A DNA stretch of 64,000 nucleotides from Scylla paramamosain (GCF_035594125.1 NW_026973697.1:757001-821000); one strand, 5' to 3'; counted from the first letter of the stretch, positions 38,750 through 52,066 are shown. A program made the numbers and translations. Notes: a model not told the origin generated them from the sequence alone.

Positions 38750-40215
38750 GTTATTATTGTCTAGCAGTGAAAAGGTTACTGATGAGTTAACAAGACAACC
38801 CAACAATGGTCAACAACCATTGACACGCCCCTCAGCTTTTTCTTCATTAATTCTACAATATTCGCGGTCTAAGATCTAAATTTCAATCAGTAGAACACCA
38901 CCTCTCCTCTTCTAAACCTCCTCCTCTTTTTCTCACTGAAACTCAGGTGTCTAAGGCAACTGATAGTAGCCCCTTTTCTGTTCCCTCCTAATTTCTCTAT
39001 CTTCATTTTCGATCCAAAGCTGGATGTTGCGTTTATGTGCGCAACAATTTAACCTGCTCTCTTGAATCTTCCGAGTTTTCCACCATCTGGCTACGACTAC
39101 AGAGTCACTCTCAAACTAAATTTATCTGTGCTGTATACCTCTCACCTAACTCCTCTGACTATAAGAAATTCTTTGACTACTTAACTTCCAAAGTGGAGCA
39201 CATTCTGACTCTCTTCCCTTTTGCAGAGATCTCCATTCTTGGAGACTTGAAAGTTCACCACCAGCTTTGGCTTTCCTCTCCCTTCACTGACCATCCTGGT
39301 GAACTAGCCTTCAACTTTGCTATCCTCCACGACATAGCAATTGGTGCAACACCCTACTCGTATTCCTGACCGTCTTGGAGGTACGCCCAACATTTCTGAG
39401 CTTTTCCTGACCTCTAGTCCTCCTGCAAATGCTGTCACCCTCTCTTCTCTGTTGGGCTCCTCCGATCACAATCTCATATATGTATCTTGTCCTATCGCAC
39501 CAATTCCTCGTCAGGATCCGCCTAGGCGAAGGTGCCTCTAGCGTTTTGCCTCTGCTAGTTGGGGGACCTTAAGAAGTATTTTGCTGATTTTCTTTGGAAT
39601 GACTACTTTCTTCTTTCTCTCACCCTTATTCTGTCCACCTCTCTAATGCAAGAGGTGGATGCATTATTCTCAATCATTCATCCCTTTTTCTGGTAAACTC
39701 TGGAACTCCCTGCCTGCTTCTATATTTCCACCTTCCCATGACTTGAATTCCTTCAAGAAGGAGGTTTCAAGACACTTATCCTTCAGTTTTTGATTACCGC
39801 TGTGGACACTTTTCTGGGACTGGCATTTCAGTGGGCTTTTTTTCATTTTTTGGATTTTTGTTGTCCTTGACCAGTGTCCCTCCTACATAAAAAAAAAAAA
39901 AGGATCAATCAGTGTTGGTAGCAGAGAGTGTTGGGAAGATGATATATTTGACGGAATCCTAATCAGAGCAAAATTGTCTTTAAAGTCATAGTGATTACTG
40001 ATATTGTCTAGTAGTGAATATGTAAATGATCAAGTTAACAAGAAAGCTTAACAACACTCAAAACTGAAGATAGATTTGACTGTTGGGAGCAAAAGACTGT
40101 TGGAATGACTTTACGTTTGATGAAATCGTAATCAGCAATGGTTAACAATATTGGCATTGCCTTTTCCTGGGTGTCCCATCCGGCAGCAAAGAGTGTCGGG
40201 GAGTTACAGCTGAAG
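38750..40215. repeat. Decayed tandem units of about 170 bp, split by LINE-J copy 4
   Basis: TATTGTCTAGCAGTGAA...GAGTTAACAAGA at 38753 returns as TATTGTCTAGTAGTGAA...AAGTTAACAAGA at 40003. GTTGGTAGCAGAGAGTGTTG at 39911 returns as GTTGGGAGCAAAAGACTGTTG at 40082 and as GGCAGCAAAGAGTGTCGGG near 40180. This suggests two or three diverged units, with the LINE inserted in the first. Confidence 0.5.
38821..39901 (+). mobile_element. LINE-J copy 4: internally deleted, both ends present
   Basis: From about 38821 it reads the endonuclease domain, with the glutamate motif LTETQ at about 38930, GDLKVHH at about 39240 (the usual FN is changed to LK) and GSSDHNLI at about 39455, up to the WNDY word at 39598-39606. 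The next base is already the C-terminal LSSFSH region. The deletion removes about 1.88 kb relative to copy 2 and has a 2-bp AC overlap at the junction. The 3' UTR and poly(A) (39889-39901) are complete. Several frame changes and a stop at 39539 make it inactive. Confidence 0.9.
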
Positions 40216-40327
40216 TATCGATACTCGTACATCTCTAATTAGTGTGATGAGCGGCGCATTGTTTTATAATACAGGATACGAATCTGTATTCATGGATTCC
40301 TTCATCGATGGTTTGCATATTTATTTA

Positions 40328-40422
<95 letters not shown>

Positions 40423-40620
40423 GTCTATCCATGAATCCATCTACCCACCCATCTATCAATTTATCCATCTATCCATGCATCAATATATTCCTTCCATCTA
40501 TTCTTCCGTATGTCAACTTATCCATCTATCAGTCTACCTTTCTATTTAATTATCAGTCCATCCATCCATCCATCCATGCATCCATCTGTACACGCCTGCA
40601 AACATATACACACGAGAAAT
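40216..40620. repeat. (CT)n and degenerate CATC tract
   Basis: (CT)n at 40330-40418 is followed by CCATC/CTATC tetramer-like words to about 40590. Confidence 0.9.
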
Positions 40621-41277
40621 AAATACGCAAACAACAGCAAAACATCAAGAGTACGAATCCCACACGAAAAACATACGAACTTCCCGCTAATAATTATCCA
40701 TCCATCCATTTACACAGACACGCAAACATACACACACGAAAAACAAACTCGTAAACAAGAGCAAAACATGAAGAGTACAAATGCCCCAAGAAAGACACAC
40801 ATCGAGAGAAAAAGAACAGCATCAAACTGGGCAGAATAATTACCACACTCATCGTAAGCCTGGTGATGCGACCCGCGAGTCACGCCATCACTCAGCTTCG
40901 CCTCCCGCTGAGAGCAGACGAAGAGGCGCCCCACCACACCCCGCCCCACCTCGCCTCGCTCTGCACCTCCCCAGCCCGCTTCCTCCCTTCGGCAACAGAC
41001 CAACAAATTGTTTCACACGGCGTAAAGGGAGTGAGAGAGAGGGAGGAAAAAAAGGAACGAAAAAGGGAAAAATCTGTTCTCTTCCAAGCTTTGTGTGATG
41101 AAATGAACTTTTCGTGGGACGGTGCCTTGGGGGGAAAAGGATTGGGGGGATGGAAAAGGGTGAAATAGAGGACGGGAGAGAGAAAGCAAGGAAGAGGGAG
41201 GGAGAGGAAACGTGGCGTATTGTCACTGCGGGGAAATGTTATCTTTATTTTAATTAGTGACAGTCACGTAAAGTTGC
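40621..41277. other. Unique stretch; GC-rich part 40850-41000
   Basis: 40880-40990 is GC- and CpG-rich, flanked by A-rich sequence. It could be a small CpG-rich regulatory stretch, but no motif cluster or exon is defined. Confidence 0.35.
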
Positions 41278-41580
41278 AGAGGAACATACCACCTAGTAAG
41301 GTCAAAAGTGAAGTTACAAGAATCAGTAGACCTACACGTGACAGTCCCTCTATAAAAACACACTTGCCTAATGCCTATGCTCACCTACACACCCTGCCCT
41401 CAGATACCACTAATCGTCTACTTGCGACATGACTGAACGTAAACAAAGCGAGGGAGAAGAATTTAAGAACCAGTACGTTTACACGAGTCCCTGTATAAAA
41501 AAAAAAAAAACACATATACCTGTACCAACTATCAGCACTCTATATAAATACCCCCTAATCATCTCATCCCAACATGACTG
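41278..41580 (+). repeat. Two dispersed family B copies
   Basis: 41296-41410 reads AGTTACAAGAATCAGTAGAC, then CTACACGTGACAGTCCCT. 41460-41575 reads GAACCAGTACGTTTACACGAG, TCCCTGTATAAA and CCCCTAATCATCTC. Both are diverged versions of 29705-29950, in tandem. Confidence 0.55.
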
Positions 41581-42510
41581 AACGAAAAAAAAAAAAAAAA
41601 AAAACAAAGCGCAAAGAAGAATCATTCACGCCGCGGTTGTCGCTACTGGATTCTTACCTGGAGAGTTTCCTTGTTAGTAAAAGTTGTCTCGTATTTCGCG
41701 GCACGGGGAAAACAAAGCGTGGGAATCATTACAGTAGTGTCGCGGGGTCTGGCAGCACCGGGGGTCACTGATCGGTGCACCTGCTGTTCCTGGATCCCAC
41801 CGATACACGACCACGAGTACTTGGGCTGCTTAAACAAAGTTGTATGGCTAAGTTGGTGGAGTTTTTTTTTTTTTTTTTAATGTGGAATATGACAGTCTTT
41901 TGTACAGTTAGGGAAATTTTATTTTATTTGTATTTGTTTCTGTCTGTCTGTTTGTCTGTATTTATATATCTATACAGTATACCTATTTATCCACCCATCT
42001 ATATTTTTATCTTTAATTTCTGTCTATCTACGAGTATCTATGTCCACCTATCTTCTGCCTATCTGTCTACCAATCTTCCGTCTATCTGTCTACCTTTCCT
42101 TGAAAATCAAAACAATAGATGAACAAATTAATAAACAAACAAGAAAATAAACAAAAAAGAACAGAATGAAATGAAAAAATAGATAAACATTATCACGCGA
42201 CAAATTTAATTTTTCCTGTGAGTTGTCAGCTTTAGTTCCTGCTGCCAGCTTGTCTCGGTCACTGGTGGCGCTTGTCTGTCTGACTCTACTACAGTGTCAC
42301 ACTTTTCACATTACCTGATGTGCACCTCCTTCCCATAAACTTGTTGCCAGTTTGATCTTATTTCCATACTAATATATAGCTTTAGTGAAACAATATTTAC
42401 AATTTTTTTCTTTTTTTTCTATTCATTCGTTTATTTACTCATTTGTTAATTTATTTACCACTCGTAAAACCTTTCAAAATACGCACGGTCATGATAAAGA
42501 GTCCGATCTG
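41581..42510. other. Unique stretch with CTGT/CTAT tetramers at 41935-42090
   Basis: A degenerate (CTGT)n/(CTAT)n tract is the only pattern. A 7-bp inverted repeat (ATCGGTG...CACCGAT, 41770-41803) was noted. No gene is recognised. Confidence 0.45.
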
Positions 42511-42692
42511 AACTCTTTCACTGCTGGACAAACATTTCCATATATATACCTACGACTTGTTAGAGACTTACTTATGGGCGAGTCTCTTAAATGATTCCGT
42601 GGCTTAGAAAACGTAAAATTAACCCACATTTTTTTCTTTCATTCAATGTTTGGAAAGTTGACAAAGGGAAACCAAAGGAGTGAAAGGGTTAA
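42511..42692. mobile_element. MITE-like element, copy 2
   Basis: The left end AACTCTTTCACTGCTGGA and the right end GGAGTGAAAGGGTTAA form an imperfect inverted pair. It is 182 bp with no ORF. The left end resembles the unit of the tandem array at 50075-50455. Confidence 0.45.
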
Positions 42693-44768
42693 GCTTAAAA
42701 TCCACTGCTTCAATTCTTACGTATTTTTAGGTATACAGTATTTATGCTCAGCTTGCGGTGTGAAGAAAGTGACCTCATTTCTTGTCAACACGAAGTCATG
42801 CATCATAATCCAGAATGCATATACATGTACGTATCCTTCCCTTGTTTCTCGCGTCCTTCTTGCATGCCCTTTAAGGCATCGCGGTGGTGGTGCAGGTGAA
42901 GTAGTAGTCATAGAGTGGTGTGGTGGTGGTGGTGCTGGTGACGTAGTGGTAGTGAGATGCTGTGATGTGGTATGGAGTGGTGGTGGTGGTGGTGGTGGTG
43001 GCGTGGTAGTAGTGGTGGTGGAGTGGTGGAAATGGTGTGGGCAAGGGGATCTCCACACTGAGGCAGGCCACTCTTCGCTCGACACAGCTTCAGGTGTTTC
43101 AGAGCAAGACGTAAGTGCACTCCGCAAGCCACCGCCTTATCGCCTCTGTGCACTTCTTCACCTCTTTATCTCGCAAAAATACTGACGCCACCTTTGTGTT
43201 GGCTGCAGAGCGCCAGACAGAATACACCCAGGGCCACGCGGCGTAATTCTTGTCTGAGAGTTTATCATATTGCGATTTTCTTTTTTTAATTTCATAATGC
43301 GAGGAACAAAGCAGAAAAAAACAAAACAAACGTAAATTATCATCCTGTCATACTCGGTGCCTCAAATTCACTGAAAGGTTCCTGCTACAATATATACAAG
43401 CATTCAATAGACATGTTTTTTCTTTGTTCTTTATTTGTGTTCCTCTGCGAGATCATGAGAGTCATGAGGCTTGTAGTGTGTATATACGTATGTGTACAGA
43501 TAAAGACTCCCTTCCCCTGTGTGGGTAAAGAGTAATTTTCATCGCGTATTTAGTAAACACGGCAAAAATTAGTGTTCCCTTTCCTTGCACGCGTGGAGGA
43601 AAGTAATCACAACGTGGGGTGTGAGGCGGCGGTCACTGCCGCTGAGTAACGGGATCTGAACGTTCCCTCCCTCACGCTCTGAGTTCACCGGCAACCCTCC
43701 TTTAAATTTTATTGATGATATAAGAAAAATGTTTAACACAGACCACAATGTTTTTTTTCTTTAGCAGAGACATTTCTCGAGCAATTATTCGGTGTTCAAA
43801 GAGGACGCATTAAAGGGGAAAATGCCTTAAGATCTATCAGATGATATTGGAAAAATGTTAGCTAAAGCAAATATTTTGCCAAGAAAGTTAGAGCTATTAA
43901 TTTGTATACATAAGCAATTATAAGCATACTTTAAATCTACCACATAATAGAAGATAATGTCTGACAAAGAGTTTGACGAAGACTCCAACACATACAATAA
44001 GAAATTTCTAGTGCTATAAATTTGCACGATTATTATATACATGGTGACATCTGCTGTACTAACACCACGGCGAGAACGTGCACTGAGGCAGAGGGACGCG
44101 TAACAAAGCCGCACTGACAGACCCAGGCCCGGCCATTGTGGGCAATACTAACTTGATAAGGCAAAGTGGTGGACATGTGCCCCAGGTAATTATACCGGAC
44201 TGTAACACAAAATAGTGAGCGCTGTACACGGTGAGGTACATACAAGTGAGGCAGATGGGAGGCGCCGGGCGGCCCACGCAAGCCTTTCAGTAAGATTGAC
44301 ACGGTCCATCACCCACCACCATCGCCTGCATGACCCCGCAGAGGAACGCAAAGGAGGAAACAAGAGCAGCATGTATAATGAATGCTTGTATAATTGTATT
44401 CTTCTAGGAGCCTTTCACTGAAATGAGGCGCTGTGTGTGAGATAAGAAGCTAAAATGTTTTTGTTCACCCGTGTCCTTCGCGATATAAACCTCAAAAAAA
44501 AAAAAAAAAAATGGCGATGCGATGAACTCTCAGACCACGAGACAGGAAAGCCGCCACTGCCTCCAAGACTTCGCAGCGCTGCACTGTCTTGATCAACCCC
44601 TTGCTTATCATTTTTTTTTTTTTTTTTTGTTACTTACGATGCTCTCATGATACAAACAGCACGAGATATACTGAGTTTAATGATACAAATATTCCAAGCT
44701 ATGATCATTAGTGATACGATCATTCGAACCTCGGATAGATTTAATTGAATCAGTAACACAAACATTCA
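42693..44768. other. (GGT)n patch and unique sequence
   Basis: GGT/GTG-rich sequence spans 42885-43035. The rest contains T and A homopolymers (44494-44510, 44612-44629) and no recognised gene. The minus-strand frames at 44033-44302 lack any family resemblance I can name. Confidence 0.45.
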
Positions 44769-44972
44769 TTAACCATTTCACTGTGATATGCAACAGCTCA
44801 CATCCGAATCGCTTTACAAAACACTTAAAAACACTCACATGAAAAGAAGGCGATTAAAAGAGTAGATATTCCTATCTCTAGCTAGTGTAGTCTTCAGAGC
44901 AAGCTGTAGAAAAAAATGTTTCACAGTGGTCAGCGGATCAAGAAAGTGTTGAATAACACTGAATAAGTTAAA
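44769..44972. mobile_element. MITE-like element, copy 3 (diverged)
   Basis: The left end TTAACCATTTCACTGTGATA corresponds to the left end at 35178, and the right end CACTGAATAAGTTAA is its decayed inverted partner. The internal word GAAGGCGATTAAAAGAG aligns with copy 1. Confidence 0.4.
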
Positions 44973-45480
44973 CATTATAATTAAAACCGAGACATCACAC
45001 AACTATCACCAACACATACACAAAAATTGCCTGTATTACTGTAACCACCATCCGCGTCACTTGACCTAATCCCAGGCCGCTGCAGACTCACCCCGTGTAG
45101 CAACAGTCCTACTCCACTGAAGGTGAACAGTCCACCAGTGTCGCAGCAATAACTTTTCCACGTGAATTTAAAGTAGTCTTCATTCCAGAGAGAGATAAGC
45201 ATGAAAAATGGCAAGGTCAATTATAAAAGACAATTGACGCCATCGGCAGCACAGAGGGAGAGCGATTCATCGTGGAGGAACAGTTACGCCGCGATGAAAA
45301 AAGTGGGCCATCGTATTTTGAGTTCCCTCTTTCGTTCTGGCCACTCGTTGATAGGCATAAAGGAAGAGCTAATCGCCACACATACCTTCACACCAGGTGC
45401 GCCTCAGCTACCGACTGTCCGTGCGTCACCTCAGCAGGGAAGAACGTGAGATTTAGGCTTGGTCTGTTTTAGGGTTTAGG
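44973..45480. other. Unique stretch, nothing recognised
   Basis: An ATG-led plus-strand frame (45201-45449) has no resemblance I can name and no splice support. Confidence 0.35.
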
Positions 45481-45725
45481 TCTGTTTTCAAAGGCCACGG
45501 AGATGATTACTTGCTACGGATGTTTTCTTTTACCTATTGATGGTGTAGAATGTTGCCTTCTTTATTACTAGAATAATGTACATATACACGCTTGAAAACA
45601 CCAATTACTTCCACAAAGATGATTACTTCCCCTGGATATTTTCTTTTACTTATTGATTGTGTAGAATGTTTCTTGAATTATCACCAGAATCATGTACACA
45701 CTTGAATACACCAGTAGCTTACTAT
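45481..45725 (+). repeat. Two tandem dispersed family A copies
   Basis: The unit GATGATTACTTGCTACGGAT...TTCTTTTACCTATTGATGG...GTGTAGAATGTT...AATTACTTCCACAAA (about 45502-45619) is followed by a second diverged unit GATGATTACTTCCCCTGGAT... (about 45620-45725), a period near 118 bp. Confidence 0.6.
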
Positions 45726-46115
45726 GGTCTGCTTAAAATGATTCCCCCCAAAAAAAGGCGAAGAAATGTCTGGGAAAAGGTCGTGAGGGACACGCAATAT
45801 TAGCAGTGTGAAAAGAGACTGTCGAGTGTTGCAAGATGCGCGCTGTGTCATCTTGTGGAAGAAAAACACGATACAGAAAGAATAGAAAATCAAATTCGAG
45901 GAAAAAAAAAAAAAGCTTTCCGTGCCACTCAGTCTATGCACCGACAAAGGACGAGGTGAGCCTTGCACAACGGCATGGACCGTCACGTCTCAGCAAAAAT
46001 TATGTGCTGCACCTGCCACGCAAAAGAATATTGGTGTAGAATCACGATGTAACGCACTTCCAGTTTTCATGCTGACAATATTGACACAGGACTGGACGTA
46101 GGCAGAAACTCAGAA
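45726..46115. other. Unique stretch, nothing recognised
   Basis: There is an A run at about 45901-45914. No coding feature. Confidence 0.4.
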
Positions 46116-46437
46116 AAAAAAAAATAAATAAATAAATAAAAAGAATAAATAACCATACCGTTCATCATATTATTGTCCAAGATGAAATCGGGGGGAGCAA
46201 TTCCACTGTGAATATTGAGCAGTGGATTTAGCAGCACAGCACACAGCGATATGGTAATGATGGAGTAAAGAAGTGATGGCAGAAAATACATCGTGTCCTT
46301 GGAGAATATTGCATAACAAGTCGTCCACCGGAAGATTAAAAAAAATAATTTCCAGCATTATGATTGTAAACTTTTGAGAAATACTAATATTAGTTTTTCA
46401 AATTGTCTTCCGTCAATAGCTTTATCTGAGTCTGTAC
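46116..46437 (-). pseudogene. Duplicated downstream unit with hydrophobic frame
   Basis: TCCAGCATT...TTTTGAGAAA...TCTTC.GTCAATA...GCCAGCAAGG at 46351-46455 is a diverged duplicate of 46481-46575, offset 130 bp. On the minus strand one frame through the junction reads MLETLFITAIIALLAFLV, a clear hydrophobic stretch; another further on reads YFLPSLLYSIITISLCAVLL. Stops separate these frames, so this is at best a decayed continuation of the candidate exon above. Confidence 0.2.
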
Positions 46438-46792
46438 GAGGAATGCCAGCAAGGCTATGATGGCTGTGATAAATAGTGTTTCCAGCATTCTGCTTGTAAC
46501 CTTTTGAGAAACACTACCAGTACGTCTTTATCATCCTGTCTTCTATCAATACCTTCATGAGGGATACCAACAAGGTAACGAAGAGTTACATGAAATGGCG
46601 TTTCAAAAAATTCCATCGTGAACTTATATGAATCACTGCTTTTTCGACTACCCTCTATCATGTAATCATATCTGTACAGGTGCGCTGCAAAGAATATGAG
46701 GAATATCAGTAATGTCATGTTTACTGTTAAACAGGGAGCACCAGCAGTGATACCAAAGTCCGTGTTCCAAACAGAAGCAGTTTTATCTTCTA
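46438..46792 (-). CDS. Candidate exon with a hydrophobic segment after a strong acceptor
   Basis: Read on the minus strand, a long T tract ends in TTTTATAG (46793-46800 on the plus strand), a strong acceptor-like signal. A frame then opens, reading DKTASVWNTDFGITAGAP, a hydrophobic MTLLIFLIFFAAHLY segment, then YDYMIEGSRKSSDSYKF, LVGIPHEGIDRRQDDK and ECWKHYLSQPS, stopping near 46455. One hydrophobic helix after a methionine suggests a signal anchor. Downstream (46352-46438) a duplicated piece carries a second such segment in another frame. I do not recognise the family. It could be a decayed membrane-protein gene. Confidence 0.22.
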
Positions 46793-47173
46793 TAAAAAAA
46801 AAAAAAAAATGAAAGGATGAAAAAGGACAAACTGATACTTTGATCGACAAGGCGTGTCGATAGAAGGGAGAAAACACGGTGCAGCAATATTTAAACCTTC
46901 CATCTGCCCTCAAATCAAACCTTCACTGATTTCATGCCATAATGCTTGCCTCACTAAGCAGGTGGCAGCAGGAAGCGGCTGGGATGACGCTATGGTAAAA
47001 CTGCACGAGACATAATTGAGTTGACTGACACCTGGAACTTTTGCCCTCATAGTTATAACAACACATGAGTTTCCTCCTCCTCCTCCCACACACACACACT
47101 TAAAACACACAAACAAACAAACAAACATACAGAGGCATGTTATAGGGAAAAAAAATCTTATTCAGGACTAGCA

Positions 47174-47175
<2 letters not shown>
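46793..47175. other. Unique stretch, nothing recognised
   Basis: An A run at about 46794-46809 forms the pyrimidine tract of the minus-strand acceptor. The remainder is unassigned. Confidence 0.4.
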
Positions 47176-47258
<83 letters not shown>

Positions 47259-47318
47259 GAGGGACAGATAGACACGTGTTGATAGATAAAATATAGACAG
47301 GCAGGCAGGTAGGCAGGA

Positions 47319-47353
<35 letters not shown>

Positions 47354-47400
47354 CAGGCAGACAAGACAAGCAAGAGATTCATAGATAGAAAGATGGACAC
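47176..47400. repeat. (GA)n and (GACA)n
   Basis: (GA)n at 47176-47255, then GGCA and GACA tetramers at 47295-47365. Confidence 0.94.
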
Positions 47401-48673
47401 ATATAAACATGCTCAAACAAACAGACAAGGCAGGCAGAGCAGGCGGACAATTACACAAACAGGCACATCAGTATTATTTCCCCTTTCATAAAATTGTGTC
47501 TCTAGTGAAAGACAAGTTAAAAATAAACAAGTGTAGTACTAATTATGTTTCTCGTAGGTCATTAAGTTGCATTTATTGGCGGCACGGAATGAGGGAAGTA
47601 ATTTTTGCAGCAGCAGTGTGTGCAGGCAATGGAGCAGCGGGACGTGTCATGGCGGTGAAAGGCATCTGTTGCACGCCACATGGAGCTTCCCACACCGACT
47701 GAATGCTAGCGACGAGCAAAGCGAGAGGGTTTGCTTGGATATTTCAGAGATTTCGAGCAGATATCAAGGTATATAAATGTCTAGTAAAAGCAAGGTAAGA
47801 TATCCAGCAAGTTGTGTGTTTGTTATTGGTTTTAACAGGGAAAAACTTGGCAAATTATATTCTTCTTGAGACGCACATGTCTTACTCTTAGGTTGTATTC
47901 CTGTCACTAAAAACAAGCTAAGGAGACCACTGCTTGACATCTTCATTGTGTCTATATATCCTCAAGGGAAAGATGAGCATCCATTGTATATATTCATAAC
48001 GTGCAAGTGCTCAAAGAATGCATGACAGTGTTGTCAAGGCTGTGGTTTGCTGCAGTAACTGTGACCCAATATTACATTAGTTTTGCCATTATTTGTTGTT
48101 TATAATCCGGATTTGATGTTAAACGTTTTACTATCACGAAAATTTTTGTTATGAATTACACGTTTCAGAAAATCTTATTAATTATGAAAACAAGATAGGA
48201 GAAAAGAAAATGTTTTAGTGTTTTACAGGCATCCGAGAATAGCAAGAAAAATATGTTTTGTCCTCATGTCTATAGTGGAGTAGCATGACTATATTTTGGG
48301 GACATTCTCTTATGTCTGTAAAATACTATCACTTTTTTTTATAATGTGAAGAAAATTTTCTCCAAGAACAACGAAATATTTATCAAAGGCTCGATTATAA
48401 ACAAAGGTGATCTCAATATTTTGTATGGCTCATAATCGTGTTCTTTTTACGGTTGTGTGATTCTCGCTTTATAATTTCTCCAAAATATAAACGTTTTCTA
48501 AGGTTTAGATTCTGCAGTTTTTTTTTTTTTTTTTTCTTTCAGTGTATTCCGTGTGCGTCATCCACTGATACTGCTCGCTATTATTTCATCATGGCATTCA
48601 CGAGGCTGCAAACATTGTATATCTCAACCTATTTTTAACCCCGATAATACTTTTTTTTTTTTGACTGACACTG
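47401..48673. other. Unique stretch, nothing recognised
   Basis: 1.3 kb of AT-rich sequence without a defensible frame, splice pair or repeat family. T runs at 48519-48535 and 48650-48662. Confidence 0.4.
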
Positions 48674-50074
<1,401 letters not shown>

Positions 50075-50455
50075 CTGCTTCATCTCTTTCACTGCAAGAC
50101 TTTTTTGTTTTTTTTGCTTCGACTCTTTTAGTGCTAAACATTTTTGTCTACTTTTAATTCCCTTCCTGCTACATTTTTTCTCTCTACTTCAACTCCTTCA
50201 ATACAAGACTTTTTTTATCTCTCTCTGCTGCAACTCTTTCACTGCTGGATGATCTTTTTTTTCTGCTTTACCTCTTTCAATGCCAGACAATTTTTATTTT
50301 CGCTTCAACTTTTTCACTGCAAGATTTTTTTGTTTTTGCCTCAACTTCTTTTATTGATTGCTAGACAATTTCCTTCTCTGTTTCAAATCTTTCAGCTGCT
50401 AGACATGTTTTTACTGCTTCAACTCTTTCACTGCCAGACTATTATTTCTTCATCA
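50075..50455. repeat. Degenerate tandem array, unit about 38 bp, about 10 units
   Basis: The word CTCTTTCACTGCNRGAC followed by a T-rich spacer recurs near 50083, 50122, 50160, 50191, 50234, 50272, 50309, 50346, 50388 and 50421. The open plus-strand frame with repeated LFHCKTFLF words is a translation of this array. The unit matches the left end of the MITE-like element at 42511. Confidence 0.75.
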
Positions 50456-50487
50456 CCTACATTTTTATAACAATTACTTAGGACATA

Positions 50488-50640
50488 AGAACACAATGGA
50501 AGCAGCAGGGAGCCAGTAGGCCTACACGTTGCAGTCCCGTAAGTACACCCGCCTATCATTCTTATTCACAATTTAATCATATCTCCTTTAAAGCTCCCTA
50601 TTGACTATTTTGCACTGCACTCGCTTAAATAATTCGGCAT
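50488..50640 (+). repeat. Dispersed family B copy
   Basis: It reads GGAAGCAGCAGGGAGCCAGT, AGGCCTACACGTTGCAGTCC and later CTTTAAAGCTCCC, colinear with 29705-29850. Confidence 0.65.
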
Positions 50641-50767
50641 GCTAGAAAATATATCAACTTTCTATTCTCGCTTTTTTTTTTTTTTTTTTTGAATGTTAAC
50701 AAAGGAAGGCTGTAGCAACAAAAGGGTTATTTTTTTTTAAGAGTAGGTAACTTTATTTTACGTGGAG

Positions 50768-50849
<82 letters not shown>

Positions 50850-51780
50850 GGAAATGCGATTAGGAAGAGAAGAAAAGATAGGACTGACTGATTGAAAAGA
50901 CGGAAAAAAGAGGGGAAACGAGAACAAAGGAGAGGAAAGGAGAGAACAGAGCAGATCAGAAAACAGAAAAGCCGAAGTAAAGCGAGGCAAGGCAAGACGA
51001 GGCGAGACAAGGAGAGGAAGGGAGAGAAAGGGAGAGGAGATTAAAGGGTGGGCAAAGGTAAAGGAGAGTAAGGGACAGGGAGGAGAAGAAGAAGGGAGGG
51101 AGGGTGATATATACAAATTTCATTGGAATGTATTATAATAACAGAAAAAATGGCCAGGAAAGGAAAACTAAAAAATATAATCATGGTGGAATCAATTTAA
51201 AAATATAAAACAAAATTACGAAAGGAGAAAAACTGTCTGCGACCAGTAATAAAATAAAAGCAACGAAATTGATAAAGCGAAAGAGAAAAAAAAAAGAAAG
51301 TTGAAAAAAGATAAGAAATAAGTCAGTTAAGATCGAGAATGTTACAAATGGGAGGCATAAGAAAAAGACGAGAAACGAAATGAAAATAAAAAAATACAAA
51401 TGAGAAAGAAGGAAAAAATGAATAACTGAATGGAAAAAGAAAATACTGGACGTCAAATAGAGAAGAGAACACTAAATAAATGAGGTACGAGAAAAAAAAA
51501 ATTCCTGGAGGAGGAGGAGGAGGAGGAGGAGGAGGAGGGGGAGGAATGGCGGAAAGTGGAGGAGGAAGAGGGAGAAGAACGAGGAGGAGAGAGAAGATAT
51601 AAGAGGAGGAGGACGGCAAGGAGGAGAAAGAGAAGGAAACGAAGGACGGCAAGAGAAAGGAGAGAAAAAAAGAGCATGAGAAGCAAGCGTGGAAGGAAGG
51701 AGTAAAAAAAAAAAAGATGGAGGAGGGGAAGGAAGAACACCACGAGTAAGGAAGGGAAAGAAGGGAGAATTGAGGGATTC
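50768..51780. repeat. (GA)n and long purine-rich tract
   Basis: (GA)n at 50768-50845. G/A-rich sequence continues to about 51720, including (GGA)n at 51506-51545. Frames rich in Ser, Phe and Leu on the minus strand are artefacts. Confidence 0.85.
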
Positions 51781-52026
51781 TCGACTCTTGTCAGGAGTGT
51801 CTCGTGTATCACTGCCTCTTTTAATCGAATGAGGACGAGACGAGGCGACGCGGCACAGGAGAGATGGTAGTAGCGGCGCCCCTCATCCCCTGAACCCATC
51901 CATCCATTTCCAACTCAAGATACAGAAACAGTAATCAAAATAGTGCCTTTTCCTGGGTGAGAAGAAATAGTGAAGTTCTCTTATTACTTCCGAGCCAACC
52001 CAGATCTGCCCCCTCTCTTCTTACAG

Positions 52027-52066
52027 CCATTTGAGTCCAACTTAGCGCCGCTGGAATCATTGCCTA
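52027..52066 (+). CDS. Candidate 40-bp internal exon
   Basis: It is bounded by a strong acceptor (CCCTCTCTTCTTACAG, ending 52026) and a strong donor (GTGAGTATT at 52067). The 40 bp read PFESNLAPLESLP plus one base. The single leftover base is the phase needed by the acceptor at 53296/53297, where the next exon would open. The implied intron is 1.23 kb and contains the (GA)n at 52167-52226. No protein family is recognised, and exons this short are easy to find by chance. Confidence 0.25.

Noticed and set aside
44033..44372. Three overlapping minus-strand frames
   Set aside because: All three are short, none resembles a family I can name, and no splice pair frames them.
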